Positions 11,972 to 23,307 of a DNA stretch of 64,000 nucleotides are shown here, in pieces. Below the pieces are notes generated by a model, which did no database searches, was not told the DNA's origin, and was given only the letters and a program-made list of their open reading frames with translations. A program made the position numbers and the translations under genes. Each line of letters starts with the position of its first letter. The stretch's first letter is position 1. The DNA lies in contig DF240473.1 in assembly GCA_000507305.1 (NCBI GenBank), positions 32,793 through 96,792 on the forward strand, given 5' to 3'. Source of the stretch: Breviolum minutum Mf 1.05b.01. Taxonomy: Eukaryota > Sar > Dinophyceae > Suessiales > Symbiodiniaceae.

Positions 11972-12079
11972 GAGATGCTGGTGCCAACAGATATGCCATC
12001 GCGTCCAGAGGAAGGTCGCTGGGCCTGGAATCTTGAAGCTTGTAAAGCGGTTGCTATCCCAAGTGATGAGAAGGGATGA
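11972..12079 (+). CDS. Exon with stop, MLVPTDMPSRPEEGRWAWNL
   Basis: After the acceptor TGTGCATAG the frame reads 35 codons (including LEACKAVAIPSDEKG) to a stop. It starts between codons, as the triplicated exon before it ends, so it could be the last exon of the helical-repeat gene. An overlapping 76-codon ORF in another frame is less protein-like. Terminal or internal cannot be decided, because the exons at 13384 and 13762 also fit the same phase. Confidence 0.45.
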   Translation, partial: EMLVPTDMPSRPEEGRWAWNLEACKAVAIPSDEKG

Positions 12080-12467
12080 TATTCCTAGTGATCGGTTGTA
12101 GAAAACTAGTATATACCATTTATTAGTGCAGTACCAAAACCTAAAACGTCCGTATCATCATAAATAATATACGTACATACAAGATATATGTACATAATTG
12201 TATATACATACAACCATGTCTTGGCGACGGTTCGCACGGTGGGCACAGTGCATAAACTTTAGACATTCATTCCTGTTTTTTGAGCAAAAACTATGACATC
12301 TAGTAGTTCACTGGACTTCTACCGGGCCCCAAATTCCCAATGAATCATTGGGCCTTTCAGCTCAGGTGATCTGGACGATCCGGAGGACATGGGGGTGGAG
12401 AGGTGAATGACTGTACATCTGCACTGTTTGTGGCTGGTGGTGGAGTTACTTCTGTACCATATCTGAT

Positions 12468-13255
12468 CAATTGAGCTTACCATGTTTTGTTGCTTGTTAC
12501 ATCAATCCTTATCTTCTTGGTACTTTTGGGGAATCGGCTCGAAGCCTGTTCGTTTCTGTACGCCTTCGTTCGGGGGCAAACGCTTTGAAGGAAGCCACAG
12601 TTCAGCCCGTGCTGCAGGCGAAAAGGGTCTGTCAAGATTCATGGCCCCCAATAGTCATTTACCACATACGGTATCATGGATCCACACATCCATTATGGAT
12701 CCATTAGGACTTCCAGCAATTTCTAGATGTCCCTACTTTTTTGATAGGGTGAGTTTCGTGAAGTGTCTTCACGCCACCTGACCCGATTTGCTTCAACTTG
12801 AGATGCCTGAAAAAATCAATCCCATCGGGCAGAGTCAAAAACATCAAGGATTGATATACCCATTGGTGATGAGGGATTCACCATTTGGAATGATTGGAAA
12901 CCTGACATCTCAAATCTTTTTTGATCTTTGTCAGCAATCTGCTAGTGGGCTATTGATGCTCACTTGTCACCTTGCAATAAGTTCAAGAACTGAGGAGTTG
13001 GAAGGTCGCGCAACTTAAGGTGATGATATCAAGTACCATTTCTTTTTATCCTTTGTTCTATTTAGACTAGATTACTAATAACTCACACTTGCTCACACTT
13101 TTTCAACTGGTTGACCCTTGCTTGATTTTTGTCTGATTTGGTTTGTGAGGTCATTGTATCCTGTTCCATTCTGTGAGTTCTTAGGTTTGTTTTGTGAACA
13201 TGTGAGAATATGCCCCTGGAGACTTGTGAAGATGGGTTATTATTAAATTATTTTT
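12468..13255. repeat. Segmental duplicate, copy 2 (copy 1 at 6150-6975)
   Basis: See copy 1. The extra ~64 bp at 12577-12640 encode EATVQPVLQAK between plausible AG and donor sites, so this insertion may itself be an exon; it is absent from copy 1. Confidence 0.8.
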
Positions 13256-13383
13256 GGTGTTCAACGCATTAAAGGCTACCAAGGAATTCAAAGAAAAAAT
13301 GATGAAACCAAAAAACCTTCAACTTATGGTGTGAATCAATACTTTAAAAACACGTGGCTTCTCAATAGTTTGGGGTGACGTAG

Positions 13384-13830
13384 ATGGTGCCAAGATGGAT
13401 TGTGCCACTGCTCAGGTCCGAACAGCTTTCGCAGAGGATGAATTTGAGGCCTTGCAGTGCAAGACCTGGGAAACTGACTGTTTGAAATCAAACAGAATCT
13501 GACTTTATAGATCCCTGGTTTCGGGCCAAGAAAAGAGACTCTAAAACCAAAATATTCGAGTTTATGAGGGGACATGATTTTTTGGTGGATTCTTCCTGAT
13601 GGCCTAGATTGATGATTTCACATTAGGTGTTTATTTGAGAAACAGTACGAAGAACACTGAAGACTTACTTTTATGATCTCGCTGCATCATTACGCACCAG
13701 CCCAATTCCTTTGAACACATTCTGCCATTTTCGATCTTATTGTTCGCCCAACCAGACGTAGGAAGCGTACGCCGACGCGATCATGTCAGGGATCAGATTC
13801 ATTCAGAGGCCTGCAGAGTGGGCGGAAATG
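13384..13830 (+). CDS. Two exons (13384-13448, 13762-13830)
   Basis: The first, after GACGTAG, reads GAKMDCATAQVRTAFAEDEF then E and ends at a GC donor (GAG|GCCTTG). The second, after CCAGACGTAG, reads EAYADAIMSGIRFIQRPAEW then AEM and ends ATG|GTTTGA (GT donor) or runs one codon further to a stop. The phase fits across the 313-nt intron. Family not recognised; could be the downstream end of the helical-repeat gene. Confidence 0.55.
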
Positions 13831-15734
13831 GTTTGAAAGGCATACTGGTCAATTGGTACCTTGGGTTGGTAGTTTGGAATTCGAACAAATTCCCTTATGA
13901 AAGGGATTGTTACTTGGGAAGGCTCCAAAATTCCACGATCCCAAGCCACTGATTCTGAAGAACATTTTAAGTCATTAAGTGGCAAACCATACCCACCGTA
14001 TATCCTCCATGATCGGCGAACGAATTTTTCCCATCATCCAAGCAACTTTCCCCCGGAGTTCCCTTTGAATCCTTTGTTGTTTCGGCGGTGGGTTGGTTAT
14101 TGAGTACGAACTTCTGGCGATTCCAAACGGGGTGAGGAAAAATTCAGATCTGCTCACTTTGCTCATATTTGTTCATTATGGTTGATTCAAAATTCACCAC
14201 CAACAACCAACACGGATGAGAACACAAAAATGGAGGATGCGTCACCAACTTTCTTTTTGGTGTCTGGCATTTTGAGGTTCCAGCTAGATCCAGCTGTTAC
14301 TTTTGTGGGAAGTTACTTGTGTGGCAGAGCACCTTACCTGCTGAGGAATTTATTCCTGCGGATTCGTTGAGGTTTCCCCGCTAGATACGGGAAAATAGCA
14401 AAAGCGCCCTGTGGAGCTGCTGACAAGATAAGCTGCGCTGAAATAGGACATATGGATATGAAAACTGCAAAAATAATCTTGAAGCTGCCAGTCGTACGGA
14501 TGAATCATTCTTCTAAAAGAAAGCTATGGATGTCAAGTGGGGAAAAACAAATAATTAGAACTGTTGTTTCAAAATGAAGTGCGGGAGGGGACTGTACATG
14601 ACCCCTCACAAATCTGATCTCCCATGCCCGGTCTGATGGATATAGATTAGTGGGGTAGGGCTCCATTGCCCAAAGTATGTATTTTTCCAGTTTTTTTTGG
14701 CGCAGTTTTATGATTTAAAATGAAAGAGATTTTGATTTTTTTAAACGTGTTCTCCCCATCACCTGCAAAAAACACTCGAAAGTCGAGCATAGGCAAATGA
14801 TTCGAATGAACCAACTTCACAGTAGCCACTGCGAACAAACTGACTGCAAACAGAACAACACCCGAGTTTTCGTTTTCACAATCTGCATCCACACGGCAAC
14901 AAATTGTTTTTATCGTTGCAAATTTAACATACCACTACTACTCTTATTTTTCTAAAGAAGCTGAGCCTATGTGTTTTTCTCATTGTTTTGCAATGTGTTT
15001 TGCACTTGTATGCATTCTCGGTATGTTGTTTACTGAGCAAACCGCTGCAGAGAGAACAAGCACGCGTTCACACAACCTGTCTACATGCACATGACAACTC
15101 CTTATTGGTAATAGTGATGTGAAGTCATTTTCCAAAACCACGCTACTCAGACCCTGCCCCACCTGGTCTTTGATGGTTCGCTTCTTTTTCATGTGGTTTT
15201 TTAATTTTCACAACTGTTGTTTGAACCATTTTGAAACATACTTGAGCCTTTTATAAGCCATTTTGAGCAGGATTGGCCAGGACCCCCAATACATCTTTAA
15301 GTATTCAATGTATTCAGAGCAATTTGTTTTTTTTTCGCAAATTTGAATTACGGTTGAGTAAAATTGAGCAAGATTGGCGGGGGCCCACTAATACTTTTTG
15401 TAGTATTCCGAGCATGTGTGAACACTTTTGGAAAACATGAGCAAGATTGGCCAAGATCCAGCAAAATATTTCTTTGTATCCTTTGTCAAACAGCCTGGGT
15501 CCCAGCAATGCATTTTTCGGCAGTTGTTTTTTTTTGTCATGCCCGTTTGAACAACCTTTTGAGCAACACCCACCTCCCAACGCGGCTAATACACGACTGC
15601 ACAAACGACAAGGGCACAGCACATATTTTATTCAACATGTCATGTTTTTGCAGTTTTTAGTATTGTTGAGCCATTTGGGGTTCTTTTAAAACACATCCCC
15701 CTACTCTAAACGGACATATGTTTGATTTCGGCAG
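13831..15734. other. Gene-poor stretch with degenerate repeats
   Basis: No exon supported. Near 15263, 15363 and 15439 a motif GAGCARGATTGGC followed by a run ending TATTC or TATCC recurs three times at 76-100 bp spacing, probably an old tandem duplication. Confidence 0.4.
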
Positions 15735-15810
15735 AGGAAAGATACGCAACCAATAGCCCAGCCACGATCCACACGGCAAGGGACAAATCGATTCCCACGT
15801 CCCTTGCAAG
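15735..15810 (+). CDS. Possible exon
   Basis: After TTTCGGCAG one frame reads ERYATNSPATIHTARDKSIP then TSLA and could leave through a GA donor (CAAG|GAACG). A second frame (KDTQPIAQPRSTRQG) is also open and longer, so the reading frame is not certain. No family. Confidence 0.35.
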
Positions 15811-16929
15811 GAACGTTGACCCTGTACTGCGGAATTGGACAGCGCCGTGACTTGGTGCAGGGAAAACCCGGTTAGTGGCGAGGGCAGACTAGCTTATGAA
15901 GTTATGGATCAATTTCAAAGGTGTTTCGATCGGTCGGCAGTCTAGGTCAATCCACAAACCAGGATTCCAAGCAGACGTAAGCCACCAAGAAGATCCCAGA
16001 TGCTAACTCAGCCTTGTCATTGCCCATGGTGCCCGCATGTTGCCCCCAGAACATGTGACATGGACAATATTCCGGGTATTTGTTGCAACCAACTGTCACA
16101 CCAACAAAAACTAAGGTGAGGAACCAAAACTCGTGTTTTGGTATTGTTTGGAAGGAATTCTGTGGCTGTTTTCATGTGCTGTTTATTCCTCAATACCCAT
16201 GACAAATTCTATGGGACTGAACTGATATATAATATTTACTTACATGAACAGGAAACCATAAAAACCAATGTTTTCATACCGATTTTTCCTTCCTCAATAC
16301 CATGACAACTTCCATGGGAGGAACACGTATATCTACCTATCCATGACATGGTTGATTTTTATGGTTTCGTGTAGGTAGCCTCCCTGAAATTAACAAAGCA
16401 TCTGAAAATCATGGTTGGAAGATAAACAGTCTTTTTGGGGCCCGGCCTTTTTATCCGATTTTTAAGGGCTTTGGCTCTTAGTTTCAGGGAGTGCAAATAC
16501 ACCGTTCATCTCATGGATGCGTCATGATTTTCACCAAGGATCGACGGTGAACCCCTTTGCTTTCCCTGGAGTCCCAGGCGTCTTTCATTCGTTGACACGT
16601 TGTGGATGAACGAGGTTATATAATAGTTTGAAAGAGTGGGGTTATGTCGGGTTAGAGAAAAACACGAGATTTTTTTTTTTTTAAGGTGGTATAGATTTTT
16701 GGCATTATTATCCAATGGTAGTCTTCATGAATAGATGTCATATCTTCAAGGTGGTTTAGGATGGTATAGGCATAGGGATGAAAACATCCCAACAGTATGA
16801 AACCATATGAGTTGGGGTCAAATATTTCCAAATTTTTTGGAGTGATGGATGGATGGATTATCCCGGTATCCCCACAAAAAATGTTTTTCACCTTTCCGAA
16901 ATAACAAATCCAAGGCCCATTTTTCACCT
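15811..16929. other. No supported gene
   Basis: Repetitive fragments are present: CATGACAA and CCATGGGA motifs near 16195-16330 resemble arms of the hairpin elements further on. A Cys-rich open stretch near 15990-16100 was seen but has no splice partner. Confidence 0.35.
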
Positions 16930-17100
16930 TGTTGCTGAAGAGCCAGATGCTGTCCCAGATGAGGCAGCTGCAAGGGTTATCAAGAGTCCACAGAAGAGTT
17001 TTTTTTGGTGGGGCATGATTGAGAAGTTGCTTTGTGATGAATCTGAAGCAACTCGGTGCTCTTTCTGGAAGGGGATTTTTCAAAGTAAGATGTTATCAAC
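16930..17100 (+). pseudogene. Exon cassette LLCDESEA, copy 3
   Basis: An intact single frame reads EEPDAVPDEAAARVIKSPQK, then WWGMIEKLLCDESEATRCSF, and ends at TTTCAAA|GTAAGATG, a good GT donor. Homology to copy 2 continues about 100 bp past the donor, so the whole block was duplicated, not the exon alone. It may be a live exon, but no flanking exon is known. Confidence 0.45.
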
Positions 17101-17559
17101 CTACGGTAGCAATTTCAATCCATTTAGTTTGCCAGGATGCTTTGTTGGAATGGGGACGCACCCCATGTGGTAAATACCATCCGTGGTAAATGATGATTAT
17201 GATGTCCAGTCTCAGCAAAAGAAATGGCAATGACCTTGTTAGATCACACATCCACACATCGTGCCATGTGGGTTCCAAGGTTCATTGTTGACTTGGCTGT
17301 TTTTTTTCTCCAAGCCATTGACGACCCCAAAAAAAATGTAAGGAAGATGTTTACTCATTTTGGAAAAATCTATGAATCTATGATCGCCTGATATTTTTCC
17401 GGGTACAAGTTGACGTAACTCGTGTCAAGTGGCCTTTTTGTTTAAAGATAAGTTTACAAGGTGGGCCCCGGAAGGCTAGTTATAAATGAGGTCCCCCATG
17501 AGTTCTACAAGTAGGGTGAAATAACTTAACCCCAAGTTTATTTTCGGCCATTCACACCC

Positions 17560-17640
17560 ATACAATCCATGTATGGTATATTCACCTACATTTGCTTCAA
17601 AAACTGTAGGTAAATCTACCATTCATGGAACATTTGGGAT
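17560..17640. mobile_element. Short imperfect hairpin element
   Basis: The arms CCATGTATGGTATATTCACCTACA and TGTAGGTAAATCTACCATTCATGG are near-complementary. It is the same family as the perfect hairpin at 20807-20902. Confidence 0.55.
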
Positions 17641-17908
17641 GGGGGTATTTATATATGTATATATAGCCGCATTTACAACGATAGTGACGGGGGAAACACA
17701 TTCGGTTCCGTCCTCGGGGTCAAAAAAACCGTTGATGGCGGCCGTTTGTAGGTGTATGTTTGCCCCAAAAAAAAGGTGAGTGAAATGAATATGCATTATT
17801 TATAGCAACTGTTGTTTTTTTTGTTTTTTCGATGTGAGCAAAAAACATGCTGCAAGTTAAATTTGTGTTGGTTGTTGTTTCCTTTACGCCCTTTTTGTGG
17901 CTGTTGTG

Positions 17909-18040
17909 AATAAATGAATGAATGAATGAATGAATGAATGAATGAATGAATGAATGAATGAATTGAATTGAATTGAAATGAAATGAAATGAAATGAAATG
18001 AAATGAAATGAAATGAATGAATGAATGAATGAATGAATGA
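17909..18040. repeat. Compound microsatellite (ATGA)n-(TTGAA)n-(ATGAA)n-(ATGA)n
   Basis: Starts with GAATGAATG units, changes to TTGAA and ATGAA units in the middle, and returns to ATGA units. It creates a spurious minus-strand ORF rich in HSFI repeats. Confidence 0.95.
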
Positions 18041-18185
18041 CATGCCCTGTTGAAATGGGTTAGTGTACGTTGGATTCAAGTTTCTCCAAAGATTCATTTC
18101 CGCAAAGTCATTGGAGGCCAGTTAACATTCCGGATCCTAGGGTTCAGTCTGTGACGTGCTTGGAGGATCATCCAGTTAGTTTCAG

Positions 18186-18612
18186 TGGTTAGGATCACCC
18201 CCGTTTATAAGCCATGGAGTTCGGCCATTTCGAAGGGGAACAACCCGATCCTTATGGTACAACAACTAGCCATGGAAGTCCGGGATGATCTTCCAAGAAT
18301 TTCAGAACCTGGTGTTTCGGTGAGGTTGGTGGTGCTTAGAGATGATTCCTTACCTCATTTTCAGGCTCCAAAGAAAAGGCCAACATGACCCAAACAATTT
18401 GGATGTGAAGATCGAAATTGTGTGTGTGTGATTTTTTGTGGTTTGGGAGATTCCTAAATTTCCAACTGCCATTTTTCGGGTTTTTCACCAATCACAACTT
18501 CTGTTTTTGTTGGGATCCACTCCGAATCCAGGAGTTGCCAGGAATTGAACTAAGTGACCTGAAAGACAGGCGGAGTCAGAGACAACGGGGAAACTGGAGC
18601 CGGGGGAAAGAT
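18186..18612 (+). CDS. Two joined exons (18186-18311, 18542-18612)
   Basis: Exon 1, after GTTAGTTTCAG, has 41 codons including VRITPVYKPWSSAISKGNNP and LAMEVRDDLPRISEP, and ends in CCTG|GTGTTT. Exon 2, after TTGCCAG, restores the split Gly codon and reads IELSDLKDRRSQRQRGNW then SRGKD, ending at GAT|GTGGAT. The split codon and open frame support the join. Unknown family; the tail is strongly basic. It may open the exon chain that continues to 24 kb. Confidence 0.65.
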
Positions 18613-19174
18613 GTGGATGTGTTTTTTTTTATCATGGAAATCGAAGGGGCTCACAAAGGTTAATAAGTGGGTTAATAACCCCAATACATTCATATATATA
18701 TATATTCCATGTATAAGTAGGTTATAACCCATGTACTAACCATTTACTAACGTTCTGGGACATCCTAGTAGTATTCTTCCTTTTTTTATTGTGGACACAT
18801 ACAATTTGGCTAATCAACCCCCAAACCCCCGGCCCCTAAACCCGCCTCAGAAGTAAAGGTTTAATAAGGGCTTCTTAATGGCTTATTAACCATTGGTTTC
18901 ACTTAATAAGCCCTTAACAAGGCCTTGTACGTTAGGGGGGTAGGTTGACCAGCCATGAATGCATTTTGGTGACTGCAAAAAGATTCATCCGAAAGGTCCC
19001 GACCTTACCCCGCTTGCTTGTTTTATATCTCAAACAACCAAGACTCAATGCATCGGAAGTTTTACCTACATTTGGCTATAGTTTCAACGGTAAATGGAGG
19101 TAAATCACCATAGATTGAATGCTTCGGTTTTGGGGAATTATACTACCCAGTTTGTATTGGGGATCTATAACAAG

Positions 19175-19690
19175 TTATTGGTTTCGAATCCTGATGACCC
19201 AACGATCGTTTTTGGAATGGAATTCGTCACATTGACGGAAGCGCTTCTAGACGCCCGGGGGCGTTTTGGAGAGGCATTCCTTCATTTCCTAAAGATCAAA
19301 ACAGAGAAAACAGAGAAGGGAAGCTTTGACCTCATGTTAAAAATACACTCCTGTAAACTAACAGTTCGCCCATGGAAAATCCACCATTATGATGGTATTT
19401 ACCAGGAAAGATGGGGATTTTCATGGGCGAACAGTTAGTTTCAGGGAGGGGCCCGGTCTTCATCGCAGTCTGATTTGACTTGCACCGAGTCAAAGGTTTT
19501 GATCTCGAGATCATTGAGAATTCATTCAGAGTTGCCTCTTATGATCACTGGCGATCACGAGGAAAGAGCCAACATGTGCTGCGAACAAATTGCGATTGCT
19601 GCAACATTCAATGAGGCCAGGCTTGCAGCCTTGATGAATCCGACGGGGATTCTCGTCCTTGACGCACAGTTTTTGCACAGTGGTTAGCAG
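19175..19690 (+). CDS. Two exons (19175-19273, 19562-~19690)
   Basis: Exon 19175-19273, after TAACAAG, reads LLVSNPDDPTIVFGMEFVTL then TEALLDARGRFGE and ends at a GC donor (GAG|GCATTC). Exon 19562, after ATCACGAG, reads ERANMCCEQIAIAATFNEAR then LAALMNP; its 3' end is unclear (a GC donor after FNE, or a stop at 19686). Both borders are between codons. A 95-codon minus-strand ORF covers the second exon and cannot be fully excluded. Confidence 0.45.
19356..19440. mobile_element. Hairpin element, 26-bp arms
   Basis: The left arm AACTAACAGTTCGCCCATGG and the right arm CATGGGCGAACAGTTAGTT pair with one mismatch and one bulge around a ~33-nt loop. No gene. Resembles a folded MITE. Confidence 0.75.
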
Positions 19691-20674
19691 CTCGTGAACT
19701 GAACGAAGCCCAGTTCTTTTGACTGCCAGAAGAACTGGATTCTTGACAAACATTGAAGAGAGTGACGCGAAGATGTTTTCATGTCTTCTGTCGCTGGATA
19801 ATTCTGGAACCACAATGTTAGACCTTCGATTTTACGGGATGACCGAATGAGGCCATACTAAGCGCCCTATTTCCTAAGATTATTATCATTGGGAGTTGTG
19901 CCCTTAGATTCCCAGGCAATGACGTTACACATTTAGTGTCCAGATCCACCACCTTTCGAGGAATCAGAGTGCACCTTCAGGTCAGACCTTGGTTGTCATT
20001 CATGTTGGCAGAAATCGGGCAAACCACCTGAGATTCGTTTAGAAACAAATCCCATGAAAACACGGGATATTCATGGATATTCTCTATAGACCTCAACTGG
20101 TTCGCCGGAAAAAACACGGAAACACGTGAAGCATCAACAGTAAATAGGGGTTCTACTGCCCATTTTGATGGTATTTTTTTCAGATAGGCATAAAAAGTAG
20201 AAGCATTGCAAGGTTTTTTGCAGGCAACGCAAAAGACTCCAGACTGAAAACTTGAACTATAGATTTACAAGAAGTATGGTTCAATTGTTGAATTTAGGTT
20301 GAAGTTATACTACCCCATGTCCCATACTTTCATGCATATCAGAAACCCAATCAGGATTTTATCATGTCTTCCACCTGAACGAATTGGAATCATCATCATT
20401 GAAGCCTGCTAGGGTGTCCATGGTAGTTAGCAATTTACTTACAACCCCAGTAGATGGACAGGTTCACCCACTTACTACCTACCTGGAAAACATAGGAAAG
20501 TACCATTTTTGTTAGGCAACTGTGTGGCTGGTTTTAGGAAAAAAGTTGTTGTAAATGAACTGCGCAACTTGTTTTCCAGGTACAGCTATATGAAATGCAT
20601 TCTCAGGCACCCCTTGGGCTGTGTTTTTTCGGTTGAACCTTGGGTTATGTCTCTAGACCTTCCCAAATCTGTAG

Positions 20675-20756
20675 ACGAAGTCCCGTGGACATCCCGCAAA
20701 AAGCCAGGGTGAAGAACGCCATGATTTCCAAGTTGAACGACGGCTCCCTTGACCAG
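20675..20756 (+). CDS. Exon with QKARVKNAMISKLNDGSLDQ
   Basis: After the acceptor ATCTGTAG there is one base and then 27 codons (RSPVDIPQKARVKNAMISKL, NDGSLDQ), with G/C-rich third positions and a strong donor CAG|GTAACG. This is one of the more convincing isolated exons. The two longer ORFs crossing it in other frames are less protein-like. It ends between codons, as the exon at 22285 begins. Confidence 0.65.
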
Positions 20757-20806
20757 GTAACGGATTGGGAACAACAAATTGCTACAGAAAGACTATTTTT
20801 TCTATG

Positions 20807-20902
20807 CCCATACCATCCATGGGACTGGTATATTTACCTACATGAAAACCATAAAAAAGAACCAAATGTAGGTAAATATACCAGTCCCATGGATGGTATG
20901 GG
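20807..20902. mobile_element. Perfect 37-bp inverted repeat hairpin
   Basis: The arms at 20807-20843 and 20866-20902 are perfectly complementary (left arm starts CCCATACCATCCATGGGACT and ends TTTACCTACAT), with a 22-nt loop. It lies 50 bp inside the intron after the exon at 20675. Related imperfect hairpins stand at 17560, about 23760 and 24541. Confidence 0.9.
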
Positions 20903-21086
20903 ATGGATTCCCCCTTATGCTCGCTGCTCCCTTTCTGCAAGTGGTTTTGGAGTGGGTTTTAGGTGCCTAAACACCTTCTCAGGGTATGACTGGAGCACTG
21001 TGGCAGACAAATAAAGGAACTTCACATTTCGCACCTGTCTCAGATTAATGGTGCCATTTGCGGGTTGAATGACTTCCGTTTACCCT

Positions 21087-21180
21087 CCCGAAGTTTAACA
21101 TAGCCCCTGAAAAGTTACCTTCCCAAGAGGAAAGTAGTCTTCCAACCACCATTTTTCAGGGGCTATGTTAAACTTCCGGG
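21087..21180. mobile_element. Second hairpin family, 27-bp arms
   Basis: The left arm CCCGAAGTTTAACATAGCCC (continuing CTGAAAA) and the right arm at 21153-21180 are complementary except for one extra base. Its sequence is unrelated to the 20807 hairpin. A partial match lies near 35528. Confidence 0.8.
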
Positions 21181-22119
21181 GTGTAATGTGTTTTCTCCCA
21201 CGTGGATGTCTAAACGACATGTCTTTTCAAAAGTTGAGTCCGTCCGAGTATTTCCAGGTGAATTGAGTGGTTTTGTGATCAATTCAGCATGGAAGATCTG
21301 TATTCATTCCAGCATCATAGCCCCTTAAAAGCAGGGTTTGCTAATATGTCCCCCTTCAATATCACAAGAACACGAACTGAAACATCTAAATTACCATCAT
21401 TTTAATCTCCTAATTTGATATTAGTTTAATGGTGATGTTTAAAATGGAAATGTAATGTTCCAATTCTAAAAATTCGTAATTTTCCAAGATGATTTCGTTC
21501 TTAACTCGAGATGTTTATAAATCAACCCCACAAGCCGTACAACGACTCGAGAGTTTTTCACTAAATGCCACAGTGGGTGGTTTCAATGATTGTTGTTCTT
21601 TTCCCTGCCGAAAGAACCTCAGGAAATGTGTCAATTTGACGAGCGTTTCTGTGTTGCCAATGTAGGTAAATATGCCATGCATGGAGCATCTGGGAATTGA
21701 TGTTTTTTTAAAATCCAATTATTGAAACCCCTATGAACCAATCCGTTTTATTCCGGGGGATCAGGCATGAAATCTCATGAAATTTCAGGTATTGTCACCA
21801 ATCAGGGCAAATTAGGATCCGGAAATCACGAGAAATGTTTGGTGTGGATGTCCCGGGAAGTTAGTAAAAGGTTAGTAATTGGGTTAACCCCAATATATGC
21901 TGCAAAATGTTTGTATACAATAATGTCATATATGATCATGACAATTCTATGTACCCATACCATGCATGTATGATATGAATTTACCTACCTTATAAATGGG
22001 GTGTCTTGAGGTTATAACCTGAACTTACTAATCTCCATGAGCCCCCAAAACCATGAAAAATGAAGGTTTTGGCCACCTAAAAACCAGGTTATTTACCATA
22101 AAAACCTCTAAACATGTGG

Positions 22120-22217
22120 ATGTTTCCGAAAATAATGGTACCCCCAAATCATCCGTTTTAATAAGGTTTTCCATTATAAGCCATCCATTTTGGGGTACCA
22201 CTATTTTTGGAAACACC
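22120..22217. mobile_element. TIR element TGTTTCC, copy 1
   Basis: Terminal inverted repeats TGTTTCCGAAAATAATGGTA and TACCACTATTTTTGGAAACA flank a ~55-bp core containing ATCATCCGTTTTAATA and CCATCCATTTTGGGG. Other copies are at 35211-35310 and 56750-56844. Size and structure fit a MITE without coding capacity. Confidence 0.8.
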
Positions 22218-22284
22218 CATGTAGGTTTCGGGGGCCCATGGCTTTTACTATCTTTTACTAACATCTACTGGGTCCCACATCCAG

Positions 22285-22869
22285 CAACTCGGTCCCGCCG
22301 TGCCGGGCGCCGCCTATCCGAAGGCTGTGGAGACCGCCGCGCAAGCTGCAGGTGGGCGAGGGTGGCCCCGAGCCTAGTTATAAATTCGGACCTGGAAGCC
22401 TAAACAAGTATGTTTTAATGGATGGAAATGGTGATTTCCAACCATTTTTGATGTAATGTGTTGGTTCATCATCCAATTGATAGCCAACCATTTATAAATG
22501 CAGGGAGTGATAATATACCCCTATAAATTGCCAAAAATAAATGATGAGTTTCAGTGGGTCAAGTTATAGCCCTACTATTTATGGGGAGTTAAGTTTCCAT
22601 ATTTATTGGGGGTATGGGGTTATGGGGTTAAATGGCCTACTATACATGGCCTATAGTAGGGGTTAAGTGGTTAAGTTCACTGGGTTTATTTCACCCCTAT
22701 ATTTGGTGGAGTTATGGACCCCTACAGAAATAGTTGTTTTTTTTCCGCAGGTGCGCGCAAGATATGGCCAGGATGGTCAGGCATGATCCCTGAGAAGCGT
22801 CGGAACGCCCGTCGTCACTTCTCGATTGCTTGGAGGGGGGCTTGTGACAAGGCGTTTGAGCTGAAATGA
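22285..22869 (+). CDS. Two joined exons (22285-22351, 22751-22869)
   Basis: Exon 1, after CATCCAG, reads QLGPAVPGAAYPKAVETAAQ then AA and ends GCAG|GTGGGC. Exon 2, after TTTTCCGCAG, completes the split Gly codon and reads ARKIWPGWSGMIPEKRRNAR then RHFSIAWRGACDK, followed by AFELK and a stop at 22867. GCAGGTG occurs at both intron ends. Alternatively the second exon leaves at a GC donor (AAG|GCGTTT, 22851) and joins 23871 in phase. Unknown family; the C-terminus is basic and aromatic. Confidence 0.7.
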
Positions 22870-22896
22870 AGCTGAAGTTCAAGATTAAACAACGCA

Positions 22897-23307
22897 GTGA
22901 TCGGTGGAGTCGTTCCAAACGGCCGCTTCGCTGATGCCAACGGAAGCCTGTATCTCCGCAGTGAAAGTTTACCACTGGTGGTGTTTCACCTCCAACAGAA
23001 GAGGCTCATGAAGAATTTGACCTCACCGAGGTCCACAAATGAATCTGCCGGAGGCAGAGAACTTGAGGGAGCACCATTGACATTTGTTGCGACAAATGCA
23101 CGAGTTTGTGCAGTGTTGCCGTTAGGCGGTTTCGTGGACGACATTGTGAAGGAGCCAGCACGCCTAGCACTTGCGTGTAACGTAATACTGGACATCCGGT
23201 TCGGTTACATGCCCCAAGAAATGCTTGATTCTATCTCGGGCGGAGTCTTGTCTCCAAATCAGCAAGAGGACAGGGCATCCTGGGCAGCCGATTTGCGGGA
23301 ATGTTAA
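22897..23307 (+). CDS. 136-codon ORF, doubtful
   Basis: The longest + strand ORF in the first half of the window (segments LTFVATNARVCAVLPLGG, EPARLALACNVILDIRFG). It follows closely after the exon ending at 22869. Another frame near 22960-23040 (PPTEEAHEEFDLTEVHK) is also plausible, so it may be an exon plus UTR, or chance. No family match. Confidence 0.3.
   Translation: MIGGVVPNGRFADANGSLYLRSESLPLVVFHLQQKRLMKNLTSPRSTNESAGGRELEGAPLTFVATNARVCAVLPLGGFVDDIVKEPARLALACNVILDIRFGYMPQEMLDSISGGVLSPNQQEDRASWAADLREC

Noticed and set aside
17720..18097. 125-codon minus-strand ORF rich in HSFI repeats
   Set aside because: It is the translation of the ATGA/ATGAA microsatellite.
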